From NCBI RefSeq assembly GCF_010686655.1, contig NZ_JAAGVY010000003.1, forward strand, positions 141,357-205,356: a stretch of DNA of 64,000 bases, given 5' to 3'. The notes below the pieces were generated by a model. It saw only the letters and a program-made list of their open reading frames with translations, was not told where the DNA came from and did no database searches. Numbering within the stretch: the stretch's first letter is position 1; every line of letters begins with the position of its first letter. This document shows, in pieces, positions 44,755 to 54,900 of this stretch. A program made the position numbers and the translations under genes. Source of the DNA: Cryomorpha ignava. GTDB lineage: Bacteria; Bacteroidota; Bacteroidia; Flavobacteriales_D; Cryomorphaceae.

Positions 44755-45489
44755 TTATTTTGCCGCTTCCGATCCAAATACCTTTTTCAACAAATCGGTA
44801 ACACGCGCAGCAGGGTTTTCTCTTATTTGCTTCTCTTCGTCCGCAATGAGTTTGAAGAGTCCGTCAATCGACCGGTTTGTCACATATTCAGTGAGGTCCG
44901 GGTCAATTGTTTCGCCACCGGTTAACTGGGTAGCTGAATTGTATGCGTTCGCCAGCGGATTCCAGTATTTGGTAAGCTCTACCTGATTCACTGCCTGGCT
45001 CACTTTGGGTTCAAATTTATTGAATAGTTCTGCGCTGGTTTTGCGTCGCAAGTATTCGGTGGCGGCATTGTCGCCACCTTTCAACAATCCAAAAGCGTCT
45101 TCTACGGTCATAGATGTTATAGCATTTACGAATATTGGCTTTGCTTCTTTTACTGCTTGCTCTGCAGCTCTGTTGAGGGTTTCTTCAAACTTGTTAACCT
45201 GACTGGTAAGACCCAATTTTAAGGCAGTTTCCTTCACTTTTTCTGCCTCTTCGGGAAATGGAATGAAAAGTCTTGGGTTTTTATAAAATCCGTCTTTAAC
45301 GCCCGAAAAGTCTACAGCATAATCTGTTCCTTTCACCAGAGCCTCCTTGAGTCCGGAAGCAACCTCGCTTGTGGTAAGCGAGCCGCCTTCCCCATATAAA
45401 ACTTCATTAGCTCCTTCAAGGGTACGTTGTATTTCCTGTTGTGAACAACCCATCAATAATATTGCTAAGAGTGGAATAAATTTGCGCAT
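44755..45489 (-). CDS. DUF4197-family lipoprotein
   Basis: 244 residues. The N-terminus MRKFIPLLAILLMGCSQQ is a lipoprotein signal with lipobox LMGC. The rest fits DUF4197: LTTSEVASGLKEALVKGTDYAVDFSG near the start and ITSMTVEDAFGLLKGGDNAATEYLRRKTS in the middle. Members are common in Bacteroidota and Proteobacteria and their function is not known. Nothing nearby gives a clue. Confidence 0.88.
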   Translation of the reverse strand: MRKFIPLLAILLMGCSQQEIQRTLEGANEVLYGEGGSLTTSEVASGLKEALVKGTDYAVDFSGVKDGFYKNPRLFIPFPEEAEKVKETALKLGLTSQVNKFEETLNRAAEQAVKEAKPIFVNAITSMTVEDAFGLLKGGDNAATEYLRRKTSAELFNKFEPKVSQAVNQVELTKYWNPLANAYNSATQLTGGETIDPDLTEYVTNRSIDGLFKLIADEEKQIRENPAARVTDLLKKVFGSEAAK

Positions 45490-45740
45490 CAGTCGTGGTT
45501 TTAAAAATTCACAGCAAAAGTAAGACCAAAAATCGGAAAACTTGTTCTTGGTGATTTTAAACTATGATATTGAATTAATGATGCTTTTTTGTCATTAATG
45601 AGGTACATTTAGGGAAGAAAAAGTCACCAATCACCTTACGACCAATGGGAGTGCGTGTGATGGGAGTCCGAAGTGAGCCCATAGGTGACATCAAAACCCA
45701 CTACTCACTACGCAATAAGCTCTGCCCAATATTCTATGCT
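45490..45740. other. Intergenic stretch before the heptad array
   Basis: About 250 bp between the divergent DUF4197 gene and the heptad array. No gene or promoter is convincing. The last ~20 bp (CAATATT-CTATGCT) already look like degenerate 7-bp units in phase with the array. Confidence 0.4.
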
Positions 45741-46082
45741 CAATACCCAATACCCAATACTCAATACCCAATACTCAATACCCAATACTCAATACCCAAT
45801 ACCCAATACCCAATACTCAATACCCAATACTCAATACCCAATACCCAATACCCAATACCTAATACCCAATACTCAATACTCAATACCCAATACTCAATAC
45901 CCAATACTCAATACCCAATACCCAATACCCAATACTCAATACCCAATACTCAATACCCAATACTCAATACCCACTACACAATACTCAATACCAATACTCA
46001 ATACCCAATACTCAATACTCAATACCCAATACTCAATAACCAAGAACTAAAAACCAAAAACCAAAAACCAAACACTAAAAAC
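45741..46082 (+). repeat. Heptanucleotide tandem array (CAATACY), 42 units plus 7 degenerate units
   Basis: From 45741 to 46033 there are 42 units of CAATACC or CAATACT, with one CACTACA, one TAATACC and one 6-bp unit. The 7-bp phase then continues to 46082 as CAATAAC, CAAGAAC, TAAAAAC, CAAAAAC, CAAAAAC, CAAACAC, TAAAAAC. Since 7 is not a multiple of 3 and no stop is formed, all three plus-strand frames read the same heptapeptide (NTQYPIP/NTQYSIL). An open frame therefore runs through the array into cinA. It is more likely a non-coding array that ends at the cinA promoter. Confidence 0.93.
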
Positions 46083-46085
46083 ATT

Positions 46086-46093
46086 TACCTTTG
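46086..46093 (+). promoter_or_regulatory. -7 element directly before cinA
   Basis: TACCTTTG fits TAnnTTTG and ends 4 bp before the cinA ATG. Initiation at the usual distance would fall at or near the ATG, so the transcript may be leaderless. The heptad array would then occupy the upstream promoter region. Confidence 0.45.
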
Positions 46094-46097
46094 CGTG

Positions 46098-47357
46098 ATG
46101 ATAGCCGAAATTATTACCATTGGCGATGAAATTCTCATTGGCCAAACCATCGATACCAATTCTGCCTGGCTGGGTGAGCAGCTTTCTTTACAAGGCATCA
46201 GGCTTAATAGAATCGTTACGATCAGCGATGTGCCAGCCGAAATTATTCACGCAGTAGACGAATCTTTTTCACGAGCCGATTTAGTACTTATGACAGGCGG
46301 CTTAGGCCCAACGCAGGATGACGTAACTAAGGAAACTTTGGCGCAATATTTTGATACCACCCTCGAAATGCATCAAGAAGTACTTGAAGGAATAACAGCT
46401 TTCTTTACATCTCGCGGTCGCGAAATGCTGGAGGTAAACCGCAAGCAGGCGGAGCTGCCAAAAAATGCCGATATTTTGATGAACGCCCGTGGCACAGCAA
46501 TGGGAATGTGGTTTGAAAAAAATGGAAAAGTTCTTATTTCTATGCCCGGAGTGCCTTATGAGATGAAAGGAATCATGCGCGATTTTGGTTTTGAAAAAAT
46601 TAGAAACTTCTTTCACACCCAGCCCATTATTCACAAAACAGTTCTCACGCAAGGTATTGGCGAAAGTTTTCTGGCCGAGACAATTAGTGATTGGGAAACT
46701 GCCCTTAGAAATGAAGGCATGTTTCTGGCTTATTTGCCTTCACCCGGGATGGTTAAACTGCGCATTAGCGGATATGCCGAAAATGGGAATGCTGATAAAA
46801 TTGAGAATAGAATTGATCATTATATTAAAGAGCTACGTCGTCGTGTTCCTGAATTTGCATTTGGCAGCGACCGTGAGACTATTGCAGAGGTAGTAGGAAA
46901 TATGCTGCAAGAGCGTAAACAAACACTGGCGCTTGCCGAAAGCTGTACCGGCGGCTTTATCGCTCATCTTGTAACCTCTATTGCCGGTTCGTCCGCTCAT
47001 TTTATGGGTGGAGTAGTTGCTTATAGTAATGAAGCGAAAATTAATTTACTCGAAGTTTCTCCCGATTCATTGGCATCAGAGGGTGCCGTGAGTGAAAAAG
47101 TAGTAAAAGAAATGGCAAATGGTGCACGTAAAAAATTTAATGCTACTTTTGCGGTCGCTACCTCGGGTGTTGCCGGCCCGGATGGCGGAACGGATGAAAA
47201 ACCGGTTGGCACAGTGTGGATAGCACTTGCCGGACCAAAGAAAACCGTTGCTAAAAAAGTAATTTTCGGAAAAAGTCGCTCCAGAACTATCACAGTATCA
47301 GCACTTACCGCATTAAATTGGCTAAGAAATGAAATTTTTAAAAGTGAGCTTGAATAA
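46098..47357 (+). CDS. cinA: CinA family protein (nicotinamide-nucleotide amidohydrolase)
   Basis: 419 residues from the ATG at 46098 (MIAEIITIGDEILIGQ), the normal family start. A start at 45645 would fuse ~150 residues of repeat-encoded peptide to the protein and is rejected. The N-terminal MoCF-biosynthesis/COG1058 domain has ITIGDEILIGQTIDTNSAW and LMTGGLGPTQDDVTKE. The C-terminal PncC domain has LALAESCTGGFIAHLVTSIAG and SGVAGPDGGTDEKPVGTVW. The protein deamidates nicotinamide mononucleotide in NAD salvage; in some bacteria the gene is competence-induced. Confidence 0.96.
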   Translation: MIAEIITIGDEILIGQTIDTNSAWLGEQLSLQGIRLNRIVTISDVPAEIIHAVDESFSRADLVLMTGGLGPTQDDVTKETLAQYFDTTLEMHQEVLEGITAFFTSRGREMLEVNRKQAELPKNADILMNARGTAMGMWFEKNGKVLISMPGVPYEMKGIMRDFGFEKIRNFFHTQPIIHKTVLTQGIGESFLAETISDWETALRNEGMFLAYLPSPGMVKLRISGYAENGNADKIENRIDHYIKELRRRVPEFAFGSDRETIAEVVGNMLQERKQTLALAESCTGGFIAHLVTSIAGSSAHFMGGVVAYSNEAKINLLEVSPDSLASEGAVSEKVVKEMANGARKKFNATFAVATSGVAGPDGGTDEKPVGTVWIALAGPKKTVAKKVIFGKSRSRTITVSALTALNWLRNEIFKSELE

Positions 47358-47418
47358 TCGAAATTAAATAACGATATTTGCCCCCACTTTTTGCGACCCT
47401 AATATAAGGATATATACA

Positions 47419-47658
47419 ATGCCACGAATTTGTCAACTGACCGGAAAAAAAGCGATGGTAGGAAATAATGTTTCTTTCTCGAAAAGAAGAACGAAACGCA
47501 GATTCCTTCCTAACTTGATTAAAAAGAATTTTTACCTACCACACGAAGATAAGTGGGTAGCACTTACAATATCAACAAAAGCGTTGAGAACTGTAAACAA
47601 GATTGGAATTGAAAAAGCTCTGAAAAGAGCTAAAGAAAAAGGATTTTTTGCAGGGTAA
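47419..47658 (+). CDS. rpmB: 50S ribosomal protein L28
   Basis: 79 residues with the L28 signature: MPRICQLTGKKAMVGNNVS at the N-terminus, FSKRRTKRRFLPNL and a C-terminal ISTKALRTVNKIGIEKAL. Standard length. First of the rpmB-rpmG-DUF4295-ftsY-rimO block, an order conserved in Bacteroidota. Confidence 0.97.
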   Translation: MPRICQLTGKKAMVGNNVSFSKRRTKRRFLPNLIKKNFYLPHEDKWVALTISTKALRTVNKIGIEKALKRAKEKGFFAG

Positions 47659-47679
47659 ACCCCATAAAGAATAAGTAAA

Positions 47680-47862
47680 ATGGCAAAGAAAGGAAACCGC
47701 GTACAGGTAATAATGGAGTGCACCGAACACAAAGAGTCGGGTATGCCTGGTACATCGCGTTACATCACTACCAAAAACCGTAAAAACAGCCCAGACAGAA
47801 TGGAGCTTAAGAAGTTTAATCCAATTCTTAAGAAGAAAACTGTTCACCGGGAGATTAAATAA
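47680..47862 (+). CDS. rpmG: 50S ribosomal protein L33
   Basis: 60 residues: [17 protein letters not shown], then [19 protein letters not shown] and [14 protein letters not shown]. There is only one Cys, so this is the zinc-free (C-minus) type of L33. It lies 21 bp after rpmB. Confidence 0.96.
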   Translation: MAKKGNRVQVIMECTEHKESGMPGTSRYITTKNRKNSPDRMELKKFNPILKKKTVHREIK

Positions 47863-47869
47863 TTGAGTT

Positions 47870-48028
47870 ATGGCTAAGAAAACAGTAGCAACACTACAAA
47901 CAGGCTCTGGTAAAAATCACACCAAAGTGATTAAAATGGTGAAATCGCCTAAAACCGGTGCGTATAGTTTTAAAACAGAAATCGTTACTAACGATAAGGT
48001 AACTGACTTTTTCAAAGAAGGTAAGTAA
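47870..48028 (+). CDS. DUF4295-family small protein
   Basis: 52 residues (MAKKTVATLQTGSGKN at the start, VTNDKVTDFFKEGK at the end). Bacteroidota carry this basic micro-protein right after L33, and it is annotated as DUF4295. The tight ribosomal-protein context suggests a ribosome-associated protein, but the role is unproven. The start is 7 bp after the rpmG stop. Confidence 0.92.
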   Translation: MAKKTVATLQTGSGKNHTKVIKMVKSPKTGAYSFKTEIVTNDKVTDFFKEGK

Positions 48029-48051
48029 GACCGATTCGTCTTTAAGATATC

Positions 48052-48085
48052 AGGCTTTTTCCGATCTTTGGGAAAAGCCTTTTTT
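48052..48085 (+). terminator. Intrinsic terminator between the DUF4295 gene and ftsY
   Basis: AGGCTTTTTCC pairs with GGGAAAAGCCT (one wobble) over a 7-nt loop, followed by TTTTT. It ends 16 bp before the ftsY ATG. It may act as a partial terminator, since the block is often co-transcribed. Confidence 0.75.
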
Positions 48086-48101
48086 CGTTTAACTGATACA
48101 A

Positions 48102-49058
48102 ATGGGAATATTCAAAATTTTCTCCCGCGACAAAAAAGAAAAGCTCGACGAAGGTCTCGAGAAAACGAAGTCAAGCGTTTTCTCAAAACTAAGTAAAGCC
48201 GTTGCCGGAAAGTCAAAAGTCGATGACGAAGTGCTTGACAATCTTGAAGAAGTGCTTATTTCTTCAGATGTTGGTGTCAACACCACACTCAAAATTATTG
48301 AGCGAATAGAAGCGCGTGTGGCCAAAGACAAGTATCTCGGTACAGACGAACTAAACCGAATTCTCAAAGAAGAAATTACTGGTTTGCTCGATGAATCTAA
48401 TTCAGGCGATGCCACCGAGTTTACTACTCCTGCAGATAAAAAACCGTACGTTATAATGGTTGTAGGGGTAAATGGTGTTGGCAAAACTACGACCATCGGA
48501 AAACTGGCATATCAGTTTAAGAAAGCAGGAAAAAGTGTTGTGCTTGGTGCAGCCGATACTTTTCGCGCAGCAGCCGTTGAGCAATTAAAAATCTGGGCGC
48601 AGCGAGTAGATGTGCCTATAGTGGAGCAGGGAATGAATGCCGATCCGGCATCAGTCGCCTTTGATACACTGCAAAGTGCGGTAAAACGAGGGGCAGATGT
48701 AGTACTAATTGATACCGCTGGCCGCCTGCATAATAAGGTAAATCTCATGAACGAGCTTACCAAGATTAAGCGGGTAATGGATAAAATTATCCCCGATGCA
48801 CCGCACGAAGTACTGCTAGTGCTGGATGGTTCTACCGGTCAAAATGCAATTGAACAAGCTCGCCAGTTTACAAAGGCAACCGAAGTAACAGCGCTGGCGC
48901 TAACAAAAATAGACGGTACGGCTAAAGGCGGTGTCGTTATTGGAATTTCAGATGAATTTAAAATCCCCGTAAAATATATCGGGGTAGGTGAGGGAATGGA
49001 ACACTTGCAGGTTTTTAACAGGCATGAGTTTGTTGATTCGCTTTTTAGCAATGATTAG
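48102..49058 (+). CDS. ftsY: Signal recognition particle receptor FtsY
   Basis: 318 residues, the short form without a long acidic N-terminal A domain. NG-domain GTPase motifs: G1 GVNGVGKTTTIGKLA (~residues 125-139), G2/IBD DTFRAAAVEQL (~150-160), G3 DTAGRLHNKVNLMNEL (~205-220), G4 TKIDGTAKGG (~265-274) and the closing GVGEGMEHLQVF. It receives ribosome-nascent-chain/Ffh complexes at the inner membrane. Confidence 0.97.
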   Translation: MGIFKIFSRDKKEKLDEGLEKTKSSVFSKLSKAVAGKSKVDDEVLDNLEEVLISSDVGVNTTLKIIERIEARVAKDKYLGTDELNRILKEEITGLLDESNSGDATEFTTPADKKPYVIMVVGVNGVGKTTTIGKLAYQFKKAGKSVVLGAADTFRAAAVEQLKIWAQRVDVPIVEQGMNADPASVAFDTLQSAVKRGADVVLIDTAGRLHNKVNLMNELTKIKRVMDKIIPDAPHEVLLVLDGSTGQNAIEQARQFTKATEVTALALTKIDGTAKGGVVIGISDEFKIPVKYIGVGEGMEHLQVFNRHEFVDSLFSND

Positions 49059-49064
49059 AGGTGT

Positions 49065-50375
49065 ATGAAGACCAAGACATTAAAGAAAAATAAAGTAAAC
49101 GTTATAACACTGGGCTGCTCGAAGAATATTTTTGACAGTGAAGTGCTTATGGCGCAGCTTAAAGCGAATAAGTACGACGTGGTGCACGAAAATGACGATG
49201 GTGATTCTGCCATCGTAATTATCAATACCTGCGGATTTATTGATAATGCTAAGCAAGAAAGTATAGATACAATTATTCAATGGGCCGATGCCAAAGAGCG
49301 GGGTCAAGTTGACAAAGTTTACGTTACCGGATGTCTTTCGCAGCGCTATAAGCCGGAGTTGGAAAAAGAGATTCCAAATGTGGATGCTTACTTTGGTACC
49401 CGAGAATTACCACGTTTGCTAAAAACGCTCAAGGCAGATTACAAGCACGAATTGGTTGGCGAGCGATTGCTCACTACGCCAAATCATTTTGCTTATTTTA
49501 AAATAGCCGAAGGTTGTGATCGCCCGTGTTCTTTTTGCGCCATACCGCTTATGCGTGGAAAGCATATTTCCACACCGATAGAAGAATTGGTAAAACGCGC
49601 GAAGAGCCTTGCCGCTCAAGGAGTAAAAGAACTTATTCTCATTGCCCAAGATCTTACCTATTATGGGCTTGATCTATACAAAAAGCGGGAACTCGCTCGA
49701 TTAGTTGATGAGCTATCGGCGGTAGAAGGAATTGAATGGATTCGTCTGCACTATGCATTCCCAAGTGGTTTCCCGATGGATGTGCTTGATGTGATGCGTG
49801 ATACACCAAATGTGTGTAATTATCTCGATATTCCATTGCAACATGCTTCTACACGTATGCTTAAAGCGATGCGCCGAGGTATTACGCGCGAGAAAACTAC
49901 TGCACTTATCCACGATATTCGAGAAAGAGTACCCGGTATTGCTGTTAGAACAACTTTAATTTCAGGCTATCCCGGCGAGAGCGAAGAAGATCATGCAGAA
50001 ATGCTTGAATGGGTTGCCGAAATGAAATTTGATCGATTAGGTGTTTTTACTTATTCGCATGAAGAAGATACACATGCGCATAAATTTGAAGACGACGTTC
50101 CCGAAAAGGTGAAGCAACAACGTGCCGAAGAAATTATGGAATTACAATCTGGCATTTCTCATGATATAAACCTAACTAAGGTAGGCCTAACACTTCGGGT
50201 TATGATAGACCGTATAGAAGGTGATAGCTACGTTGGGCGCACCGAGGCTGATTCTCCTGAAGTTGATAATGAAGTAATTATTCCTAAAGCATCGGGCTAC
50301 GCACGTGTAGGCGATTATGCTGAAGTGAAGATTACGGAGGCTGATCCATACGATTTGTTTGGGGAACTGGTTTAG
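49065..50375 (+). CDS. rimO: Ribosomal protein S12 methylthiotransferase RimO
   Basis: 436 residues. The N-terminal MTTase domain contributes three Cys in TLGCSKNIFDSE, NTCGFID and TGCLSQRY for one iron-sulfur cluster. The radical SAM motif CDRPCSFC (Cys-x3-Cys-x2-Cys) supplies the second. A C-terminal TRAM domain follows (MIDRIEGDSYVGRTEADSPEVD). It adds a methylthio group to Asp of ribosomal protein S12. It starts 6 bp after ftsY, so the two are probably co-transcribed. Confidence 0.97.
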   Translation: MKTKTLKKNKVNVITLGCSKNIFDSEVLMAQLKANKYDVVHENDDGDSAIVIINTCGFIDNAKQESIDTIIQWADAKERGQVDKVYVTGCLSQRYKPELEKEIPNVDAYFGTRELPRLLKTLKADYKHELVGERLLTTPNHFAYFKIAEGCDRPCSFCAIPLMRGKHISTPIEELVKRAKSLAAQGVKELILIAQDLTYYGLDLYKKRELARLVDELSAVEGIEWIRLHYAFPSGFPMDVLDVMRDTPNVCNYLDIPLQHASTRMLKAMRRGITREKTTALIHDIRERVPGIAVRTTLISGYPGESEEDHAEMLEWVAEMKFDRLGVFTYSHEEDTHAHKFEDDVPEKVKQQRAEEIMELQSGISHDINLTKVGLTLRVMIDRIEGDSYVGRTEADSPEVDNEVIIPKASGYARVGDYAEVKITEADPYDLFGELV

Positions 50376-50580
50376 GCGTTTATTGCAAGTTTTGAAATCT
50401 CGTTTTAATCCGAATTCCGAGATACGGCGCCGCTTTTGTGTTGAAAAATTAAATGCAGTTCTACTTTGGCTCAAATACCAAACTGAACGCAATGGATAAT
50501 TGTGAGAGTTCCCGCAACAAGTTATAAGTGCATATTGTAGGATGATTCTATGGAGTAGATGTTTTCTGAGTGTTGAACAG

Positions 50581-50608
50581 AAATCCCGATCTAAAAAGAC
50601 CGGGATTT
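50581..50608. terminator. Bidirectional terminator between rimO and the YCF48-like gene
   Basis: AAATCCCGATCT and AGACCGGGATTT enclose AAAA; one position mismatches on the plus strand and is a wobble pair on the minus. AT runs on both sides fit use by the convergent genes. The rest of the 265-bp gap holds nothing I can support. Confidence 0.7.
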
Positions 50609-50640
50609 AAAGAATACGTGATTTATGGGTTGAAAATTCT

Positions 50641-51933
50641 TCATTCCCTCACAATTTTCCCAGTTCGTATTATATCACCGGCCATAATTTGAATCAAATA
50701 AACACCACTTTCAAATTTGGACAAATCAATTTGCACAATAAAATCATTGGGGTAAGCTTGAACCAATTCTTTGCCTTGAAGATCAAAGATTTTTATTTCT
50801 TTAATAAGTTCTTTTTCTGATCTAACAGTTACCTGCCCTTGTGTTGGGTTTGGTGCAATTGAAAAGTTAAGATCATCATCTATTTCTTTTACGGAAAGGA
50901 CGATTTGTTCTACCTCATCTAAAAGCGGGCCGCCGCCGTTTGTTGTTTTGTATATTCTGCCTCCAATACCTCCAACAGCATAACAAACTGAATCATTGGG
51001 ACAATAGATTTGCTTAGTGCCATAGTAACCGGTCTCATCTAAACCTTGCTTATACCAAGAATTGCCTCCGTCCATAGACTTCATGAAGAATATATCTTCG
51101 TTTCCCTCCTCATAAATTGATCGGTAAACGGCATACATTACGTTCTCAGATGGCCAACTAACTCCGAAAATACGATTAAACTCTGGAAAATAAGTTATGA
51201 TATAATTTTCTTGAATAACATCTCCAATAGTCAAAATCCCAAAACTAAATGTCTGAAAACCTAAAGTAAACCCATCATTACCTATAGCTGAAGAGAGGAA
51301 TTTGTAATCTCTCGTTTTTAAGAAGGAATGTGATCCTTGATAATCTAATAGATACGAAAAAAAACTATCTCCTTCATCTTGAGACCATACTAGTACAGTT
51401 CCATCAAGCCCTATGAATGTAGAATTATCAATATCTCCATCTCTAGTTCCACCCATTGGAAAATTTTCCAGAATAGACCAAGTGACTCCTGCATCAATTG
51501 TTTTAGCAGACCAGCTTGGTACTGATATAATTCCTGTGTTATTATCGAAAAAGGAAATGGAATATGGTATAGATACAGCACTCGCAAGACCTTCGGCTAT
51601 CCGTTCCCATGAATCGCCTCCGTTAATACTGCGCATTACAGATATTTGATTTTCATAGAAACAAGATATGTAACCAGTATCTGCCGAAGGAAAAAATATA
51701 GTTCTGAACTGATGATCAGAAAACCCAAGTGAATCCCAATCTGCACCACCATTTTGTGTTCTTAAAACATAACTATCCGTGCTGCTAATTCCTACAACAA
51801 AACCCGTGTCAGAATTTAAGAAATATACGTCTTGGTCGTTTGAATTTATTGATGCCTGATACGCTATCTCCCACTGCCCAAAACTAGCTAAAGGGCATAT
51901 CATTATTGTGAAAACACAAATGAAGATTTTCAT
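50641..51933 (-). CDS. Secreted T9SS protein with YCF48/BNR-type propeller repeats
   Basis: 430 residues with a signal peptide (MKIFICVFTIMICPLASFGQ). Repeats of the form T/S-x-D/N-GG-x-S/T-W are seen: TQNGGADWDSLG, RSINGGDSWERI, TIDAGVTWSIL and KSMDGGNSWYKQ. These Asp-box motifs form a six- or seven-bladed propeller as in YCF48/BNR proteins. The last ~75 residues are a type A sorting domain (IAPNPTQGQVTVRS, GVYLIQIMAG). The ATG overlaps the stop of the large upstream gene by 4 bp, so expression of the two is probably coupled. Confidence 0.88.
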   Translation of the reverse strand: MKIFICVFTIMICPLASFGQWEIAYQASINSNDQDVYFLNSDTGFVVGISSTDSYVLRTQNGGADWDSLGFSDHQFRTIFFPSADTGYISCFYENQISVMRSINGGDSWERIAEGLASAVSIPYSISFFDNNTGIISVPSWSAKTIDAGVTWSILENFPMGGTRDGDIDNSTFIGLDGTVLVWSQDEGDSFFSYLLDYQGSHSFLKTRDYKFLSSAIGNDGFTLGFQTFSFGILTIGDVIQENYIITYFPEFNRIFGVSWPSENVMYAVYRSIYEEGNEDIFFMKSMDGGNSWYKQGLDETGYYGTKQIYCPNDSVCYAVGGIGGRIYKTTNGGGPLLDEVEQIVLSVKEIDDDLNFSIAPNPTQGQVTVRSEKELIKEIKIFDLQGKELVQAYPNDFIVQIDLSKFESGVYLIQIMAGDIIRTGKIVRE

Positions 51934-54900
51934 AGCTTTATAAATTTCTCGTTGAAAACATAATCTTCAGAAGAAATTTTAATTATAAATATTCCTGCAG
52001 ATAATAGAGATGTATCGATATAAAACATTGAACTATTTGGGGTTAATGCCTGAACAAGTTTACCCGAAACATCAAATATTTCTATTTTCTGGATTGTTTT
52101 AGAAAAACTTACTGCTAGCTGATTACTTGACGGATTGGGCCATAGTTTAATCTTATATGCTGATTCTAAAAAATGCTTATTAGAAAGTGGTATATCAATT
52201 TCGGATACACCAAATATGACCCCTTGCGCACAAGGCGTTGTTTCAGAAATAATATATGGCTGGTAATAATCATTTATAACACTAGGATTGTAATCTACAC
52301 CATCATAAGTATTAAGATCCATCTCGTTCAACCCATGATTACCTGTTCCAACTACCACAACCCGATCATTATTTTCAGAAATAGCTACTCCACCACAATA
52401 ATCGTATTTGTTAGAGCCATGATACGTTGCCCAAATCAACTGCATATTTTGATTGAATGCTGCAATATAATTGTCGCCAAGATTAACATTTGGTTCGTTT
52501 GCACTTATTGTTAAATTGTCTTTTACATAAAATCCGTCAGGTTGATTCGTTGGCAACGGCATACCAAATTGATTCTGACTGTAGCCACTTCTCGAATAAG
52601 TAGTGAGATAAAGAATACCCGAATTTGATACCGCAAGTTTCACTCTCATATAATCTAGGGGTTCACCAACTACAATTGGAAAAGCCCCGTCAATATTGCT
52701 ACCCCCAATGTAGGAGCTAAAGAGAAAATCAGCTGCTGCGCTGCTTAGATTTATTTTTACTAAGAAATCACTATAACCATTACTATTAGGAGATATTGAG
52801 TTGATTAAAGGCATATTATCAACACAAGTGTAATCAGGAATTTCGGCTCTTGTATTTCCGGCAAAGTAAATATTGTCGTTATCATCGACCACAATTGAAT
52901 TTCCGGCTTCGGGGCAATGGCCTCCAAAATAGGAAGAAAATTGTAGCTGACCATTTGCATCAAATTTATTTACAAACGCATCCAATTTCCCTGTTGAATA
53001 TAAGGAGGTTGTGGTAGGTAATCCGGGATCGGTATTCATTACCGGCATATTGTCTGATTTTGTGCCACCGGTAGTATAAACATTATTGTCGCTATCAATA
53101 TCTAAGCTCATGATAACTTCACCATCCCATGGATTTGACCATTCCAAATTCTTGTTAACGTTATATTTAAGAAATAATCCTGAACCTGAAAAGTAGTTTG
53201 AAGCACCTGACTTCGGAACAATTGTCGTATTGGTATTCCTGGATCCAACAGCATAAATATTTCCGAGGTTATCTACTTCAATATCTCTTAAGGTTTCATC
53301 ACCATCATTGCCGTAATATGTTGACCAGTGTAATGTACCATTCAGATCAAATTGAGCAATAAAACCATCGAGACATAAACCACTTGAACAATTGTTGGTT
53401 GGATCTACATCCGCATTTCCACCGCTATTTGCAATTGTCATATCAACAGAATTGGTGTAACCGCAGATGTACACATCGTTTAAAACTGCATCTTGTACAA
53501 ATCGTCTTAACGCAATTGCTTTTACATTGTCGTTACCTGCATATCCATTTGCATTTTCGCTTCCACCAAAATACGACGACCATTGAGGAACTATATCGGC
53601 ATTCAATTTTAAAAGTATAACATCCAATCCACCGGAATAATCTGCTAATACTTGCTGACCGATCAATACTGGAAAGTTACCTGCTTTAGTTCCTCCACAT
53701 ATATAAATTTGACCATTACTATCTGTAACCACATCATTAAAATGGCTTTCGGACCCTGATCCATAATGGCTATTCCACAACATATTCCCAATAGAAGCAA
53801 CCCCACCTGTTCCTTGCACCACTCCCTTATCAATCTCAATAACCAAGGTGTTATTAGCATTAAATGAACCAATACCAAGCGATGCATCGCTTCCGCTTAC
53901 ACTAAAAGTGGGTTGCCAGCTTTTATCTATACGCGTACCGCTACTATTTACTTCGTAGGCTTCGCCTTTTGGCATAATTACGAAGCCAATGCTTGAGGTT
54001 AGAACGAGTTCTCCGGAGGAGTTTACAGAAACAGAACTTGCGCCTTCGTATTTCCAACCCAAATCGGCAGTGCTAAATCCCGGTTTGCAAATGAGGTAAT
54101 ATTTTAAGCCTTTGTTATTGTGAGAAATCATCAGGTCAATGTTATCCCAAACATCGAGGCTAATCAGTTTTTTAAATGATTCAACGCGTTCTCGCTTGCC
54201 ATCTGCCACGGTGGGCAGGTAGTAATTTTGGTAAAAATCCATTTTGTCGAGCGCGCGCATTTTCGGATTTTTTTTGCGTTCGTTAAATACCATGTCTATG
54301 CGGTGAAGGGTATCATTTGCAAGTGAATCGGCTACGTGAAATACATAGGACAGTTTATCGTCTTGCACATAGACTTTTGGATAATCTGCGCCACCTATAA
54401 ATTTTATATCGCTAGCTTGTTGCCCATTCGTTTTAACAAGCTGTCCGTTGTTTTCCGTAAAGTAACCCGAGGATGGAATGTTTTCTTCATCGGGAGGATT
54501 TACAATATTTCGCTCTATATATTTTACGGAAGTATAGCGATAGATACCACCAATTTCGCTTTGACCGGCTACGATAACATCACCTGCATTATCAATGGCA
54601 ATATCAAAGGGATTGTCGCGGCCATTGGTTACTCCGTTATAGGTTATATTCCAGAGTTCATTTCCACTAGTGCTGTATTTTATGGTATGAAAATCTTCAT
54701 TGGCCGTATTTTCTGAAACTCCTGTAATTATAGGTTGATTTGAGGCGTCGAGTACAATAGCATTGGCAGTATCTGCGGCATTTGCCTTTCCATTATACGA
54801 GGCCGCCCACAGCTGACTGCCTGAAGAATTATATTTTAAGGTGGTATAATTTGTGCCATTATCTGCACTTTCTGAATATCCTGTAACATATACGTTTCCT

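Noticed and set aside
45741..46082. CRISPR array
   Set aside because: Contiguous 7-bp units with no spacers.
45645..46097. N-terminal extension of CinA made of NTQYPIP repeats, and a second repeat frame at 45685-46050
   Set aside because: Any stop-free 7-bp array is open in all frames; the family start (MIAEIITIGDE) lies after the array and has a promoter element just upstream.
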